Assembly: GCA_031287735.1 (NCBI GenBank)
Contig: JAITSO010000054.1
Span: forward strand, 97,024 to 161,023
From: Elusimicrobiota bacterium
Lineage (GTDB): Bacteria; Elusimicrobiota; Endomicrobiia; Endomicrobiales; Endomicrobiaceae
Length of the DNA stretch: 64,000 nucleotides
Reading direction: 5' to 3'
The position numbers were made by a program, and so were the translations under genes. The notes beneath the pieces were generated by a model. That model searched no databases, was not told the DNA's origin, and was given only the letters and a program-made list of their open reading frames with translations. Of this stretch, positions 55,012-63,725 are shown one piece after another (positions within the stretch are counted from its first letter, which is position 1; every line of letters starts with the position of its first letter).

Positions 55012-55030
55012 TTCTATTTCCACCTCCTTG
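54791..55030. repeat. Tandem direct repeat, two units of 120 bases
   Basis: Units 54791-54910 and 54911-55030 align without gaps and differ at roughly fifteen positions. Each carries a whole small coding unit with its ribosome-binding site. Confidence 0.9.
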
Positions 55031-55294
55031 TGTGACTTACAGGTTGAGCATATCATTTTGTAGATGAAAATGAAATTAGCAAAATTTAAAAGTTTATTAA
55101 ATAAGTTTTTTGCTTGCTTTGTATAAAAATTAGCGAATTGGTTGGCAGAGAGACTATTTTTATGGCAAAAGAAAAGAAAAGAAAACTACTGCAAAAAGTC
55201 TATACATTTCCTGCTTTTCTATTTGCAATGATAGCTTCTACTAGATACTGCAAAATTTTTGTGCGTGGGGGTCTATAGGTATGGGTTGAAGTGA

Positions 55295-55592
55295 TTTGAA
55301 ATTTATTTTTAATTTCACATTATTGATGGCAGTGCTTATAAAGTTTACGGTATTCACGTTGCAAGAATTGTTGCCATTTCAAGATAGTCAACATGAAAAA
55401 TGTGCCAGAAGGCAAGCAAATTAGAGGCAAATGCAATTAACACGAAAAAAGAATACTCAAAAGCGACTTTTTTGCAATACAGAACTTCAAATAAAGTTTG
55501 ATTTAAAAGCTATAGACTTGAATGCTTTGTCGCTGGTAGATGCATTTAATATTTTGGTTGAGTGGAAAAAAGATATTGCGAAAGCTTTTTGA
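55295..55592 (+). pseudogene. Decayed duplicate of the mutS 3' end
   Basis: The bases around 55328-55592 match the last ~265 bases of mutS (54282-54550) with substitutions and small indels. Examples are TATGGCATTCATGTCGC versus TACGGTATTCACGTTGC, the shared ACTTTTTTGCAATACAGA, ATAGACTTGAATGCTTTGTC, TTTAATATTTT and the final GAGTGGAAAAAA followed by TGCGAAA. Stops (for example the TAG in AAGATAGTCA) and frameshifts break the frame. Similarity fades before ~55295. The 55057-55294 stretch shows no gene. Confidence 0.85.
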
Positions 55593-55619
55593 AATTTGCA
55601 ATCACATTGCTTTTGGCTG

Positions 55620-56360
55620 CTATATGCAAAAAATTTTTTTTAACAACACAAAGTGCTCTAAATTTCCTTTTTGTCCTTTTAACTCAGAATCAACTTGCGA
55701 AACTACAAAAAACCCCAATGACTGTGCGAAATTTACTATCTTTCTTATTGCTTTCTGTCTAAGTTTTTCGTCTCTAACGACACCTTTTTGCACTTCATTT
55801 TTAGAAAGTTCAAATTGGGGTTTTATCATAGCTAAAATGAGCCCGTTTTTACCAATGCATTTTAAAGCTGTTGGTAAAATTTTATCAAGTGAAATGAAAG
55901 AGCAATCAATTGTTACAAAATCTATTGTTTCTTTGAGTAATGAAGTATTGAAATACCTAAAATTCACATTTTCTATATTTGCAACTCTTTTATCTTTTCT
56001 TAATTTGTAATGCAGTTGTCCATGTCCGACGTCTACTGCATATACTTTAATTGCACCTTTTTGAAGCAGGCAATCTGTGAAACCACCAGTTGAGGCGCCT
56101 ATATCTAAGCAAGTGCAACCATTAACGCTGATGGCAAGCTTGTTCAAGGCAGATTCCAACTTCACCCCACCACGGGAGACATAAGGGTGGTTATTTTTTA
56201 TTTTTATGACATCTTGGTCATTTATTACGAAGTCAGACTTATACTTAATTTCACCGTTAACAAAAACACAACCACCCATTATTAAGCTCTGGGCTTTTGT
56301 ACGGCTATCAGAGAGCTTGCGTTCAAAAACGGCAATATCAAGCCGGGTTTTGTTTTTCAT
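55620..56360 (-). CDS. tlyA: TlyA family rRNA 2'-O-methyltransferase
   Basis: A 246-residue TlyA (hemolysin A family) enzyme. An N-terminal S4 RNA-binding domain (RLDIAVFERKLSDSRTKAQSLI) is followed by an RrmJ-like methyltransferase with CLDIGASTGGFTDCLLQKGA as SAM motif I, FVTIDCSFISL, MIKPQFEL and a late LKGQKGNLEHF, giving the K-D-K-E pattern of 2'-O-methyltransferases. The ATG at 56360 starts the S4 domain; the open frame extends further but without family match. The mutS fragment ends 28 bases from its stop. Confidence 0.94.
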   Translation of the reverse strand: MKNKTRLDIAVFERKLSDSRTKAQSLIMGGCVFVNGEIKYKSDFVINDQDVIKIKNNHPYVSRGGVKLESALNKLAISVNGCTCLDIGASTGGFTDCLLQKGAIKVYAVDVGHGQLHYKLRKDKRVANIENVNFRYFNTSLLKETIDFVTIDCSFISLDKILPTALKCIGKNGLILAMIKPQFELSKNEVQKGVVRDEKLRQKAIRKIVNFAQSLGFFVVSQVDSELKGQKGNLEHFVLLKKIFCI

Positions 56361-56576
56361 TTTTAAAATTGTTTTTAAAATTAACTGGTGGCACCTCAAA
56401 GCCCGCAATGTTGTAACCAAATTTGGGAATAGTTGTGTCGTAAAAACCGACATTTTATTAGAAATAAACAAAATCTGATTGTAGCTTGGCAGTAAAAGTG
56501 ATTGAAGTAAAAGAGGACGATGCAACAAGCATAAACAAAAATTTTATCATAAAAACTGCACTAGTGCCAGTGAAGT

Positions 56577-56924
56577 TTAAGAAATTTTTGCAATATCGGA
56601 GAGTTGTTTAAAAGCAATTTTATCATTAACTGCAATATCAGCAAGCATTTTTCTGTCTATTGCTACATTAGATCTTTTGAGACCCGCAATAAATCTATTG
56701 TATGAAAGTCCTTCCATATTTGCTGCTGCGTTCAAACGAACTATCCAGAGTCTTCTAAAAACTCCTTTTCTGTCTTTTCTATCCGTGTACGCATAATTCA
56801 ACGATCTCTCTACTTGCTGAATAACCATTCTCCAACGATTTTTCTTAGAGGCATAATAGCCTTTAGCAAGTCTAAAATATTTTTTCTTCCTTTGCCTTGT
56901 ATATACTGCACTTTTTACACGCAT
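56577..56924 (-). CDS. rplT: 50S ribosomal protein L20
   Basis: A 115-residue L20: MRVKSAVYTRQRKKKYFRLAKGYY, RRLWIVRLNAAA and GLSYNRFIAGLK are diagnostic. AAAGGAGCGAGG precedes the ATG. Last gene of infC-rpmI-rplT. In other bacteria L20 represses this operon; no such leader structure was identified here. Confidence 0.98.
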   Translation of the reverse strand: MRVKSAVYTRQRKKKYFRLAKGYYASKKNRWRMVIQQVERSLNYAYTDRKDRKGVFRRLWIVRLNAAANMEGLSYNRFIAGLKRSNVAIDRKMLADIAVNDKIAFKQLSDIAKIS

Positions 56925-56936
56925 ATCCTCGCTCCT

Positions 56937-57137
56937 TTAAAAAGAATAAGGCAAAACCTTTTTCAATGCTCTCATATTGTTTTTTGCTACCAGTACAGAC
57001 CTTCTAGATGCTCTGTTTTGGTTACCTGAATCGCCAGTAAGAAGGTGTCGCTGTCCTTGTTTTTTGTGTTTGACTTTTCCAGAAGCTGTAACCTTAAAGC
57101 GTTTTTTTGATCCACTATGGGTTTTCATTTTGCCCAT
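56937..57137 (-). CDS. rpmI: 50S ribosomal protein L35
   Basis: A 66-residue basic L35: KMKTHSGSKKRFKVTASGKV, KKQGQRHLLT and NMRALKKVLPY match the family. GGAGG lies before the ATG. It sits between infC and rplT. Confidence 0.98.
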   Translation of the reverse strand: MGKMKTHSGSKKRFKVTASGKVKHKKQGQRHLLTGDSGNQNRASRRSVLVAKNNMRALKKVLPYSF

Positions 57138-57157
57138 TTTACCTCCAACGGAAAAAA

Positions 57158-57667
57158 CTAATCTTTTTTTGGAGAAAGAGTCAGAAAAATCCTGTTTCCC
57201 ATCGAGCAGATTTTTCCATCAGTTTCAGCAATGTCAATTACTTTTTTTCTTATTTCGTCTATTATTTTAAACCCCAATTCTTTGTGCTGCATTTCTCTTC
57301 CAGAAAATATTACAGTTACCTGAACTTTGTCGCCAGAAGATATAAATGATACAATATGTTTGATTTTTACTACCAAATCATGTTCACCAATGCGAGGTCT
57401 TACCCTTATTTCCTTGGTGCGGAAGCTCTTTTGCTTTTTCTTAGCTTCTCTCTCTTTTTTGGACTCCTCATATTTAAACTTTGAAAAATTCAAAATTTTA
57501 CAAACTGGGGGAGTTGCCTCACTGGAAACTTCAACCAGATCTAGTTCTTGCGATTGTGCCCTATACAAAGCATCAGAAGTTTTTACAATACCAACTTTTG
57601 AACCGTCAGAATCGACAAGCCTGACTTCAGGAACTTTAATAAATTGGTTTATGCGAAATTTTTTAAT
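57158..57667 (-). CDS. infC: Translation initiation factor IF-3, probable ATT start
   Basis: A 170-residue IF-3: N-domain PEVRLVDSDGSKVGIVKTSDAL, DLVEVSSEATPPVCKI and FKYEESKKERE, then C-domain KEIRVRPRIGEHDLVVKIKH and VTVIFSGREMQHKELG. No ATG, GTG or TTG stands in frame after the ribosome site. GGGAGGG (57682-57676) is followed eight bases later by ATT (57667-57665), giving ATT-AAA-AAA-TTT, as in the AUU start of E. coli infC, through which IF-3 represses its own translation. An in-frame GTG at 57697 lies before that site and so is unlikely. Confidence 0.93.
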   Translation of the reverse strand: MKKFRINQFIKVPEVRLVDSDGSKVGIVKTSDALYRAQSQELDLVEVSSEATPPVCKILNFSKFKYEESKKEREAKKKQKSFRTKEIRVRPRIGEHDLVVKIKHIVSFISSGDKVQVTVIFSGREMQHKELGFKIIDEIRKKVIDIAETDGKICSMGNRIFLTLSPKKD

Positions 57668-57975
57668 TTTTACAACCCTCCCTGTTAGATAAAACACAAA
57701 AATTTAGTTTGAAAAAAGATAAGAACTAACACAGTAACGTTTTTTATAAAATTATTTTCCGATTAAATAGCAACTATTATAACCGTTGACCGGAGCGGAT
57801 GTTACTATAAAAACTTGTTGCTGTCAAACAAAGAATTGCATTACGATGTGCGATCTTGGCAAAATTTGGAATCACTAAATTAATTTGCAATGCACTAGTT
57901 TTTTGTACGTCTATCGCTGTCGTAATCTGGACATTACTTTTTGTGTTGCTGACTACTATTATGTTTGGACTAGTG
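57668..57975. other. Non-coding region upstream of infC
   Basis: No gene is seen in 308 bases. On the minus strand TATAAT (57781-57776) is a probable -10 for the infC operon, with no convincing -35 at the right distance; TTGACA (57827-57822) is 40 bases away and may belong to another start. The autotransporter ends at the other border. Confidence 0.4.
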
Positions 57976-60900
57976 TTAATAATTATGATTTCGTTTTTTA
58001 CGTTCTAACATTACTAATAATACTTCGGGATTTAAAATATTACCGTTCTTATCGTGTTCTACCCAGCCGCGTATTCTGGTTCCTTCAAACAAAACATCAC
58101 TAATCTCATATTCGTCATAATTTTGTATTATTCCTATGTCTGAAAGGTAGTTTTTGAGGGAATTTAAAATGTTGTTGTGAAGCTTATGTTTGACTGTTGC
58201 GTTGTTTTCGTAATAATATTCAATTTCATTATCAGTTTTCGATGCTGGTTTTTTGGCACGGTTTTTAATGGTTTTTATAGACTTTTTGGGTTTCTTTTTT
58301 TTATTTCTGTTATGGTTGTCGAAACTATATGCTGAAAAATTGTAATTTACCCCAATATTTCCAGAAAACGTTTGATGGTTTTGGGCAAAAAAAGTTTGGA
58401 TGTCTGCAAACAGATTGAAGTTTTTGGAAAGTTTTGCTGTTCCACCGACGTTTACGCCAAAGCTAACAATGTTTTCTTTTGTTCCCACGGCTTCCCAAGG
58501 TACTTTTAAGTATTGGTCAAAAGCAGTTTTTACTTTAGGTGTGCTTCCAGCAAGCAAACAATTTCCTTCTAAATTCAAATGTCCGGTAAAAGCTTCACCC
58601 TCACGAACAGTTTTTATGCCAAAACGTGCTAAAGCTCTATTGTAGCTTGCACCTTCAGTTATTAAATTTACTCCAATTGCACTTTCTTCACTAAAACTAT
58701 TGTAGTTTAAATTTTGGAAATTAAACCCTACAAATGGTTTTAATGAAATTTGTGAAATTTTGTATTTTAAATCAAATTCCAAGTCGGCACCGATGCCAAA
58801 AGAATTAAATTTGCTTTTCGCAATGTCACCTAAATCTTCAATAACAAGTTCTCTTTGAATATTGTAATCGTTAAAACTCAATGGTAAAGCAGCTTTTATT
58901 TCGTATTTTTCTTCAACATAAACTCCATAAACGCCAAGACCTTTTTTGTTGCCGTCTGCTGTATTTTCATCTTGTACTATATTGCTAATATGATATTTAA
59001 CAAAAGCTCCAACTGTGATACCATCATTTACATATTTATTTACCCCAGCGAGAAATCCATAATCATTGGAAATATAGTTTCCTAAAAAATTTTCATCCGG
59101 TTTTAAAGTTTTTTGTTTACCTTCAATTTGAGTCCAAAGTTTAATATTATTTTCGCTATCAACAAAACCGTTATAAATATTTCTTAAATCTACTTCGGTC
59201 GATCCTCTTATAACATTTGCTAAAAAGTACCCTGATAAATTAGTCATAGGTGCTACTATATTTGGTGAAGCTTCTAGTTTATTTGCTATCTGCATTAGAG
59301 GATTATCGCTAGGTAAATCAGAAGCTGCCATCGTAAGAACTTTTGCAACATTGAAGGCGTTTAAATAGTGTTTATCTAAATTAAACTTAGGCATTATTGA
59401 TCCATTTAATGTAACAATAATACTGTTGGCAGACTTTTCCCAAGCAGAAGTTAGCATATCTGGATTTTCGTTTACTAAATAATAATAGTTAAAAGTAGAA
59501 AGTGCTGTCATGTAATATGAGTCAATAAGCGTAAAACTTTTGTTGTTATATTTTCCAAAACCACTTTTTACACAAAGCGTTCCACCGTCAATTTGTACCC
59601 AGTTGGATTTTATTTGGTCGCTGTCAGAATTCATTACATCCATTTTTAGGGTTCCAGAAGACATAAATCTATCGAAAGAAATTTTATCTACAGCTTCATT
59701 TTGCAAATCGAAAATAGCAAGTTTGCCGAGTGTTACAGAAGTTATTTTAAGAGATGAATTTGCAGAAAGTTTTACAGTTCCTGCTTGTGCACCAAAATTA
59801 CCGTAAATTTCATTTGTTCCACTAAATTTTAACATTTCGTTTCCAATTTTTGTGATTATGATTCCAGAGGCATTGCGGTTGCTTAAAATGCCGCCTTCAA
59901 AAGACGCTGCATTTATCTCTACAATTGAATTACTGTCAAGATAAACATTTTTATATTCATTGTTTTGGAAGGTTTTTGAATTGTTGTTTGTAAAAGTTGC
60001 ACTGCCTATTTTAAGTGTTGAATCTTTTGTGTAAAGAGCACCTCCAAAAAGAACATTGGCAAGTTCTACAAAACCGCCTTGGATGTTGTTTATTCCACTG
60101 AAAAACGAAGCTTGCGAGGCAGTTGTTGTCCCTGCTGTTTGTTTAAAAATTCCAGCAAAAACACTTTCGTTGCCGGTTAGAGTTAAAATACTATTTCCGG
60201 CTTTTTCAATTACCGCATTTGTAGAGCCAGATAAATTGCCGTTAAATGTTATGCTTTGCGATGTATCAAATTTTAACGTTCCGCTGCTGATAGTGACATC
60301 GCTTGAGAAAAATTTATTTTGGATAATAGTAGTTCCTAAGTTTTGCGTAAAATTTCCAGAGTAGCTGCTGTAGTCACCCGTAATAGTCAAAATGCCATAA
60401 CCGTTCTTTACAATAGGTCGGTTTCCGCTTATTTTAGAATTTCCTAAACTAAAATTAGAATCGTTTAAAAACTCAAGGTTGGAGGTTCCACTTAAAGCTA
60501 AACTTCCATTCCAAGAGGCGCCATCACCAATTTGAAATGTTCCACCGGTAATGCTGTTTACACCTCCAAACATTTTTGACAAAAGTAAAGTTATACCCGC
60601 TTTTTGCGAAAAACTGCCGGTAAAAATACTTTCGTCGCCAGTTATTTTTAAAATTCCGTTTCCGGTTTTAGATATCTCTGCATTTGCAGTTCCGTATAAA
60701 TTGCCGGTAAGCTCTAAAATCTTGTCTTGAGAGTTTGCAAATTCTAATATCCCACTGGTAACAGTGGATACTTTAGAAAAAAATTGGTCTTGGAATATTG
60801 TTCGTCCAGCACTTTGCGTAAAAGCTCCTTTAAAGCTACCGGCATTGCCGGTTAACGTTAAATCTGCGGTTCCGCTTTTTGACAAAATTGCAGCTTCGCC

Positions 60901-63348
60901 TATGTATAGTTTGTTGCTAAATGTTAATGTTTGGTTTGTTGCAATGTTTAATATTCCTGCGGTAATAGACGATATTCCTGCAAAAAACTTGTTTTGGACA
61001 ATCGTTGTTCCTGAACTTTGATAAAAAATTCCCGTGTAGTTTCCGTAGTTGCCCGTAATAGTTAAGGTTCCGTAACCACTTTTAGTAATTGGTTGATTTC
61101 CATTTATTTTTGCACTTTCCAAAACGAAACTGTCAGTGTTTACAAATTCAATGCTTGAATTTCCGCTTAAGCTTAAAGCTGTAGACAAAGAAGCATTGTT
61201 GCCTATTTTAAAAGTTCCACCGGTGATGTTGTTAGTTCCGTTAAACATTTTTGACGAAAGCAAAACTGTTCCTGTGCTTTGTGAGAAAGTTCCGTTAAAA
61301 ATAGAACCGTCGCCGCTGAATGCAAAAAGACCCGCACTAGTTTTTTCTATTTTTGAAACGCCGGATATGTTTCCACTATAGGTTAAAGTTCCGCCTACAA
61401 TTTTAATAGTTAAAAATCTTAATCCATTTGTAGTTTTTCCGGTAATATTTCCAGAAAAATTGAGGTTAAAATTATTGTCAATTTCGGCTGTTTTTGAACC
61501 ATCGGCTGAAGCTTTATACCCAAAAGTTAAAGTTGTTGTTAAATCTATTACTGCTCCTGAGTAATCAATATAGTCGTAAGGGTTTGTGTTTCTATCGGCA
61601 TTATAGTTAGTTGGTCCCCAGTTGGATATTATATTTCCCTCGATTTTTGCCCCGTTCATTATATTTATTTCTTTTACATAGGCATTATTAGATATGTAAA
61701 TTGCGGTTGAAGCAGATTGGATTGCGCCTGTTATGTCGAACCTATTAACCAATGCACCTTTTAGTTCGTAAGGCATAAGTTCTGGGTTGTTGTAAGAATA
61801 AGTCTTATTGTTATAGAAAGTGTACCAAGGTTTAGTATAGCTGTTATCTCCTTTTCTAATTTTTTTATAAGAACCTCTATACTCTGCCATATCGCCTAAC
61901 AAATTATCACCAAAGTCAAAACGAACAGCTGTGCCATCCGTTCCCATTGCTGTAAAAGTTCCTCTGTGGACAATTTCATGATTTACTCCATAAGCTACTA
62001 AAAGACCTGCACTACCTTGTCCATCGGCGTGAATGTTGGCGGCTATGTTGACTTTATTGTCATAGCCGTCTATTCGCATACCTGCACTTGCAGCACCGCT
62101 GGATAATATTTCGCCAGAAAGCGTTACGGTATTAGATATCCCGTAAATGTGATAACCTATTGTATGGGAAGAATCGTTGTACTTCCCGGTGTCGTATGAA
62201 TATATAGAGTTAGTTTTTTTTCTTTTATAGAAAATGATGGTTGTGCTTATGCTAACACTGTCTTTATAAAGCGAACCGCCGTAAAAGTCCCTTCGGTCTA
62301 AATTTATTCCTATGTCTTGTAGCATCGCAAGTTCTGCTTCCATATAGGTGTTCCAATTACGGTAATTTTGATGACTCATCATTGAATTTCTGAGTTCTGG
62401 GTGGCTTAAATCTGCTTCACTGCTTTCAAGTCCTTCAAAGCCTTCAAAGCCAGTGATAGGAATACCCCAAATGTCATTAGGGTTATTTAACTTAAAAACA
62501 GTTTCAACACCTATTGCGTCTTTGACGTTATTTCCTTGGAAAAAAGCATATCCATTAGATAAGAGAACAAATTTGTTGCTTTCTTTGTTGTTGCCATTGA
62601 TTATAATACGACTATTCGCATTTGTGCTATTTCCAAAAGAATCATAAAGGTGTTTGTCCCAGTTAGTTAGGTAGTCGCCAAATTTATTGTTCTTGCTACT
62701 GCTTACCATTCCTATGGAATGACCAAGTTCATGAACAATGATAGCAGCAAAATTAGCACTAAGTCTATTGTCTGGGATAAGTCCCATTGGCTTATAAATC
62801 CAATTGTTATCAATGTTCGTGCTTGCTTCGATAAGTTCGCTTTGTCCTAAGTAATCAAGGTACGGTTTAGAAACAAGACCTATTTCTATTACGGAATAAG
62901 TAGTTGCAGCATAGTTATTATTGCCCCATTCTGTGTATCTCTCTGTATAATTGTTTAAAATTCCTGCTGTTAGCAAAGTGTTACCTGAAGTCATTGTCAT
63001 ATTAAAAGAAATGTCGTTTGGGTCATTAAATACACCGACAGAAATATTCAAAGCTGACTTGTTTGTCGGCAAATCACCAAGTAATTGTGCCCAGTAATTT
63101 CCAGCATCTGCAAAAGCATCGGTGTGTTGGGAAACCGGCGTCCACAATAAATTTTCGTCGGTAGGGTTTGTTCCGGAAGCATAACCTTCACCTGACTTAT
63201 CAGCTATATCAAAAACAAAAAGCGCCTTCCCACTTTTGCTGTAAACTGTTGTGGAAGCTCTTGCAAACAAAAATGTAGGTATGGCAATAGAAATAGCAAA
63301 AATCACAAAAACAGTTACAAAGATAAAAGCAGAGTTATTTTTTTTCAT
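57976..63348 (-). CDS. Large autotransporter with metalloprotease-like head and beta-helical repeats
   Basis: A 1790-residue surface protein. Signal peptide at residues 1-~30. A head domain at ~30-370 has VHELGHSIG near 204 (the zinc motif HExxH; the third metzincin ligand is not at the usual place) and a later block ending MLQDIGINLDRRDFYG. The passenger (~600-1250) holds six or more autotransporter beta-strand repeats of the form TITG-x5-G-F-Q-GTT. Repeats 1-3 and 4-6 are themselves a ~680-base duplication. A C-terminal beta-barrel spans ~1385-1675, ending GVNYNFSAYSF. Unusually, about 116 more residues follow: a lysine-rich linker (KKKKPKKS) and a mixed segment. The ATG at 63348 overlaps the rbfA end by 14 bases; a TTG at 63354 is alternative. 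Confidence 0.85.
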   Translation of the reverse strand: MKKNNSAFIFVTVFVIFAISIAIPTFLFARASTTVYSKSGKALFVFDIADKSGEGYASGTNPTDENLLWTPVSQHTDAFADAGNYWAQLLGDLPTNKSALNISVGVFNDPNDISFNMTMTSGNTLLTAGILNNYTERYTEWGNNNYAATTYSVIEIGLVSKPYLDYLGQSELIEASTNIDNNWIYKPMGLIPDNRLSANFAAIIVHELGHSIGMVSSSKNNKFGDYLTNWDKHLYDSFGNSTNANSRIIINGNNKESNKFVLLSNGYAFFQGNNVKDAIGVETVFKLNNPNDIWGIPITGFEGFEGLESSEADLSHPELRNSMMSHQNYRNWNTYMEAELAMLQDIGINLDRRDFYGGSLYKDSVSISTTIIFYKRKKTNSIYSYDTGKYNDSSHTIGYHIYGISNTVTLSGEILSSGAASAGMRIDGYDNKVNIAANIHADGQGSAGLLVAYGVNHEIVHRGTFTAMGTDGTAVRFDFGDNLLGDMAEYRGSYKKIRKGDNSYTKPWYTFYNNKTYSYNNPELMPYELKGALVNRFDITGAIQSASTAIYISNNAYVKEINIMNGAKIEGNIISNWGPTNYNADRNTNPYDYIDYSGAVIDLTTTLTFGYKASADGSKTAEIDNNFNLNFSGNITGKTTNGLRFLTIKIVGGTLTYSGNISGVSKIEKTSAGLFAFSGDGSIFNGTFSQSTGTVLLSSKMFNGTNNITGGTFKIGNNASLSTALSLSGNSSIEFVNTDSFVLESAKINGNQPITKSGYGTLTITGNYGNYTGIFYQSSGTTIVQNKFFAGISSITAGILNIATNQTLTFSNKLYIGEAAILSKSGTADLTLTGNAGSFKGAFTQSAGRTIFQDQFFSKVSTVTSGILEFANSQDKILELTGNLYGTANAEISKTGNGILKITGDESIFTGSFSQKAGITLLLSKMFGGVNSITGGTFQIGDGASWNGSLALSGTSNLEFLNDSNFSLGNSKISGNRPIVKNGYGILTITGDYSSYSGNFTQNLGTTIIQNKFFSSDVTISSGTLKFDTSQSITFNGNLSGSTNAVIEKAGNSILTLTGNESVFAGIFKQTAGTTTASQASFFSGINNIQGGFVELANVLFGGALYTKDSTLKIGSATFTNNNSKTFQNNEYKNVYLDSNSIVEINAASFEGGILSNRNASGIIITKIGNEMLKFSGTNEIYGNFGAQAGTVKLSANSSLKITSVTLGKLAIFDLQNEAVDKISFDRFMSSGTLKMDVMNSDSDQIKSNWVQIDGGTLCVKSGFGKYNNKSFTLIDSYYMTALSTFNYYYLVNENPDMLTSAWEKSANSIIVTLNGSIMPKFNLDKHYLNAFNVAKVLTMAASDLPSDNPLMQIANKLEASPNIVAPMTNLSGYFLANVIRGSTEVDLRNIYNGFVDSENNIKLWTQIEGKQKTLKPDENFLGNYISNDYGFLAGVNKYVNDGITVGAFVKYHISNIVQDENTADGNKKGLGVYGVYVEEKYEIKAALPLSFNDYNIQRELVIEDLGDIAKSKFNSFGIGADLEFDLKYKISQISLKPFVGFNFQNLNYNSFSEESAIGVNLITEGASYNRALARFGIKTVREGEAFTGHLNLEGNCLLAGSTPKVKTAFDQYLKVPWEAVGTKENIVSFGVNVGGTAKLSKNFNLFADIQTFFAQNHQTFSGNIGVNYNFSAYSFDNHNRNKKKKPKKSIKTIKNRAKKPASKTDNEIEYYYENNATVKHKLHNNILNSLKNYLSDIGIIQNYDEYEISDVLFEGTRIRGWVEHDKNGNILNPEVLLVMLERKKRNHNY

Positions 63349-63688
63349 TTTCAATTTTCTTTAAAATATCGTAAATTTTAGAAGCCTTTTCATTGGTATC
63401 GTCATAAGTAAATGTAAAAGACGGGACGCGTCTTAAATCTAATTTGGCTGCAATTTGGTGTCTTATTTCTTTAGCATTTTCTTCAAAAAAAACTTCAGCT
63501 TTATTTTTAGCATCATGAGAACCTAAAACGGAGTAAAAAACTCTGCAACTCAACAAGTCATCGCTAATTTTAACACTCATAACGGTGATAAGTCCTGAAT
63601 TTAAATTACTCAAACGTCGAACTATTTCAGAAACATTCTCTAAAATAAGCTCGCCTACTCTATCTGCTCTCTTATATGGATTTGGCAT
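63335..63688 (-). CDS. rbfA: Ribosome-binding factor A
   Basis: A 117-residue RbfA, a cold-shock factor for 30S maturation. KRADRVGELILENVSEIV, ISDDLLSCRVFYSVLG, and LDLRRVPSFTFTYDDT are typical. GGAG precedes the ATG. infB, its usual upstream partner, is not immediately next to it. The autotransporter start lies inside its 3' end, so the two may be cotranscribed. Confidence 0.95.
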   Translation of the reverse strand: MPNPYKRADRVGELILENVSEIVRRLSNLNSGLITVMSVKISDDLLSCRVFYSVLGSHDAKNKAEVFFEENAKEIRHQIAAKLDLRRVPSFTFTYDDTNEKASKIYDILKKIENEKK

Positions 63689-63725
63689 TTTTTTTGACTC
63701 CTATAAAAATCTGACCTGGGTATAA

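Noticed and set aside
54791..55030. CRISPR-like direct repeats
   Set aside because: There are only two adjacent 120-base units with no spacers, and they are coding. No CRISPR array or cas gene was seen in the window.
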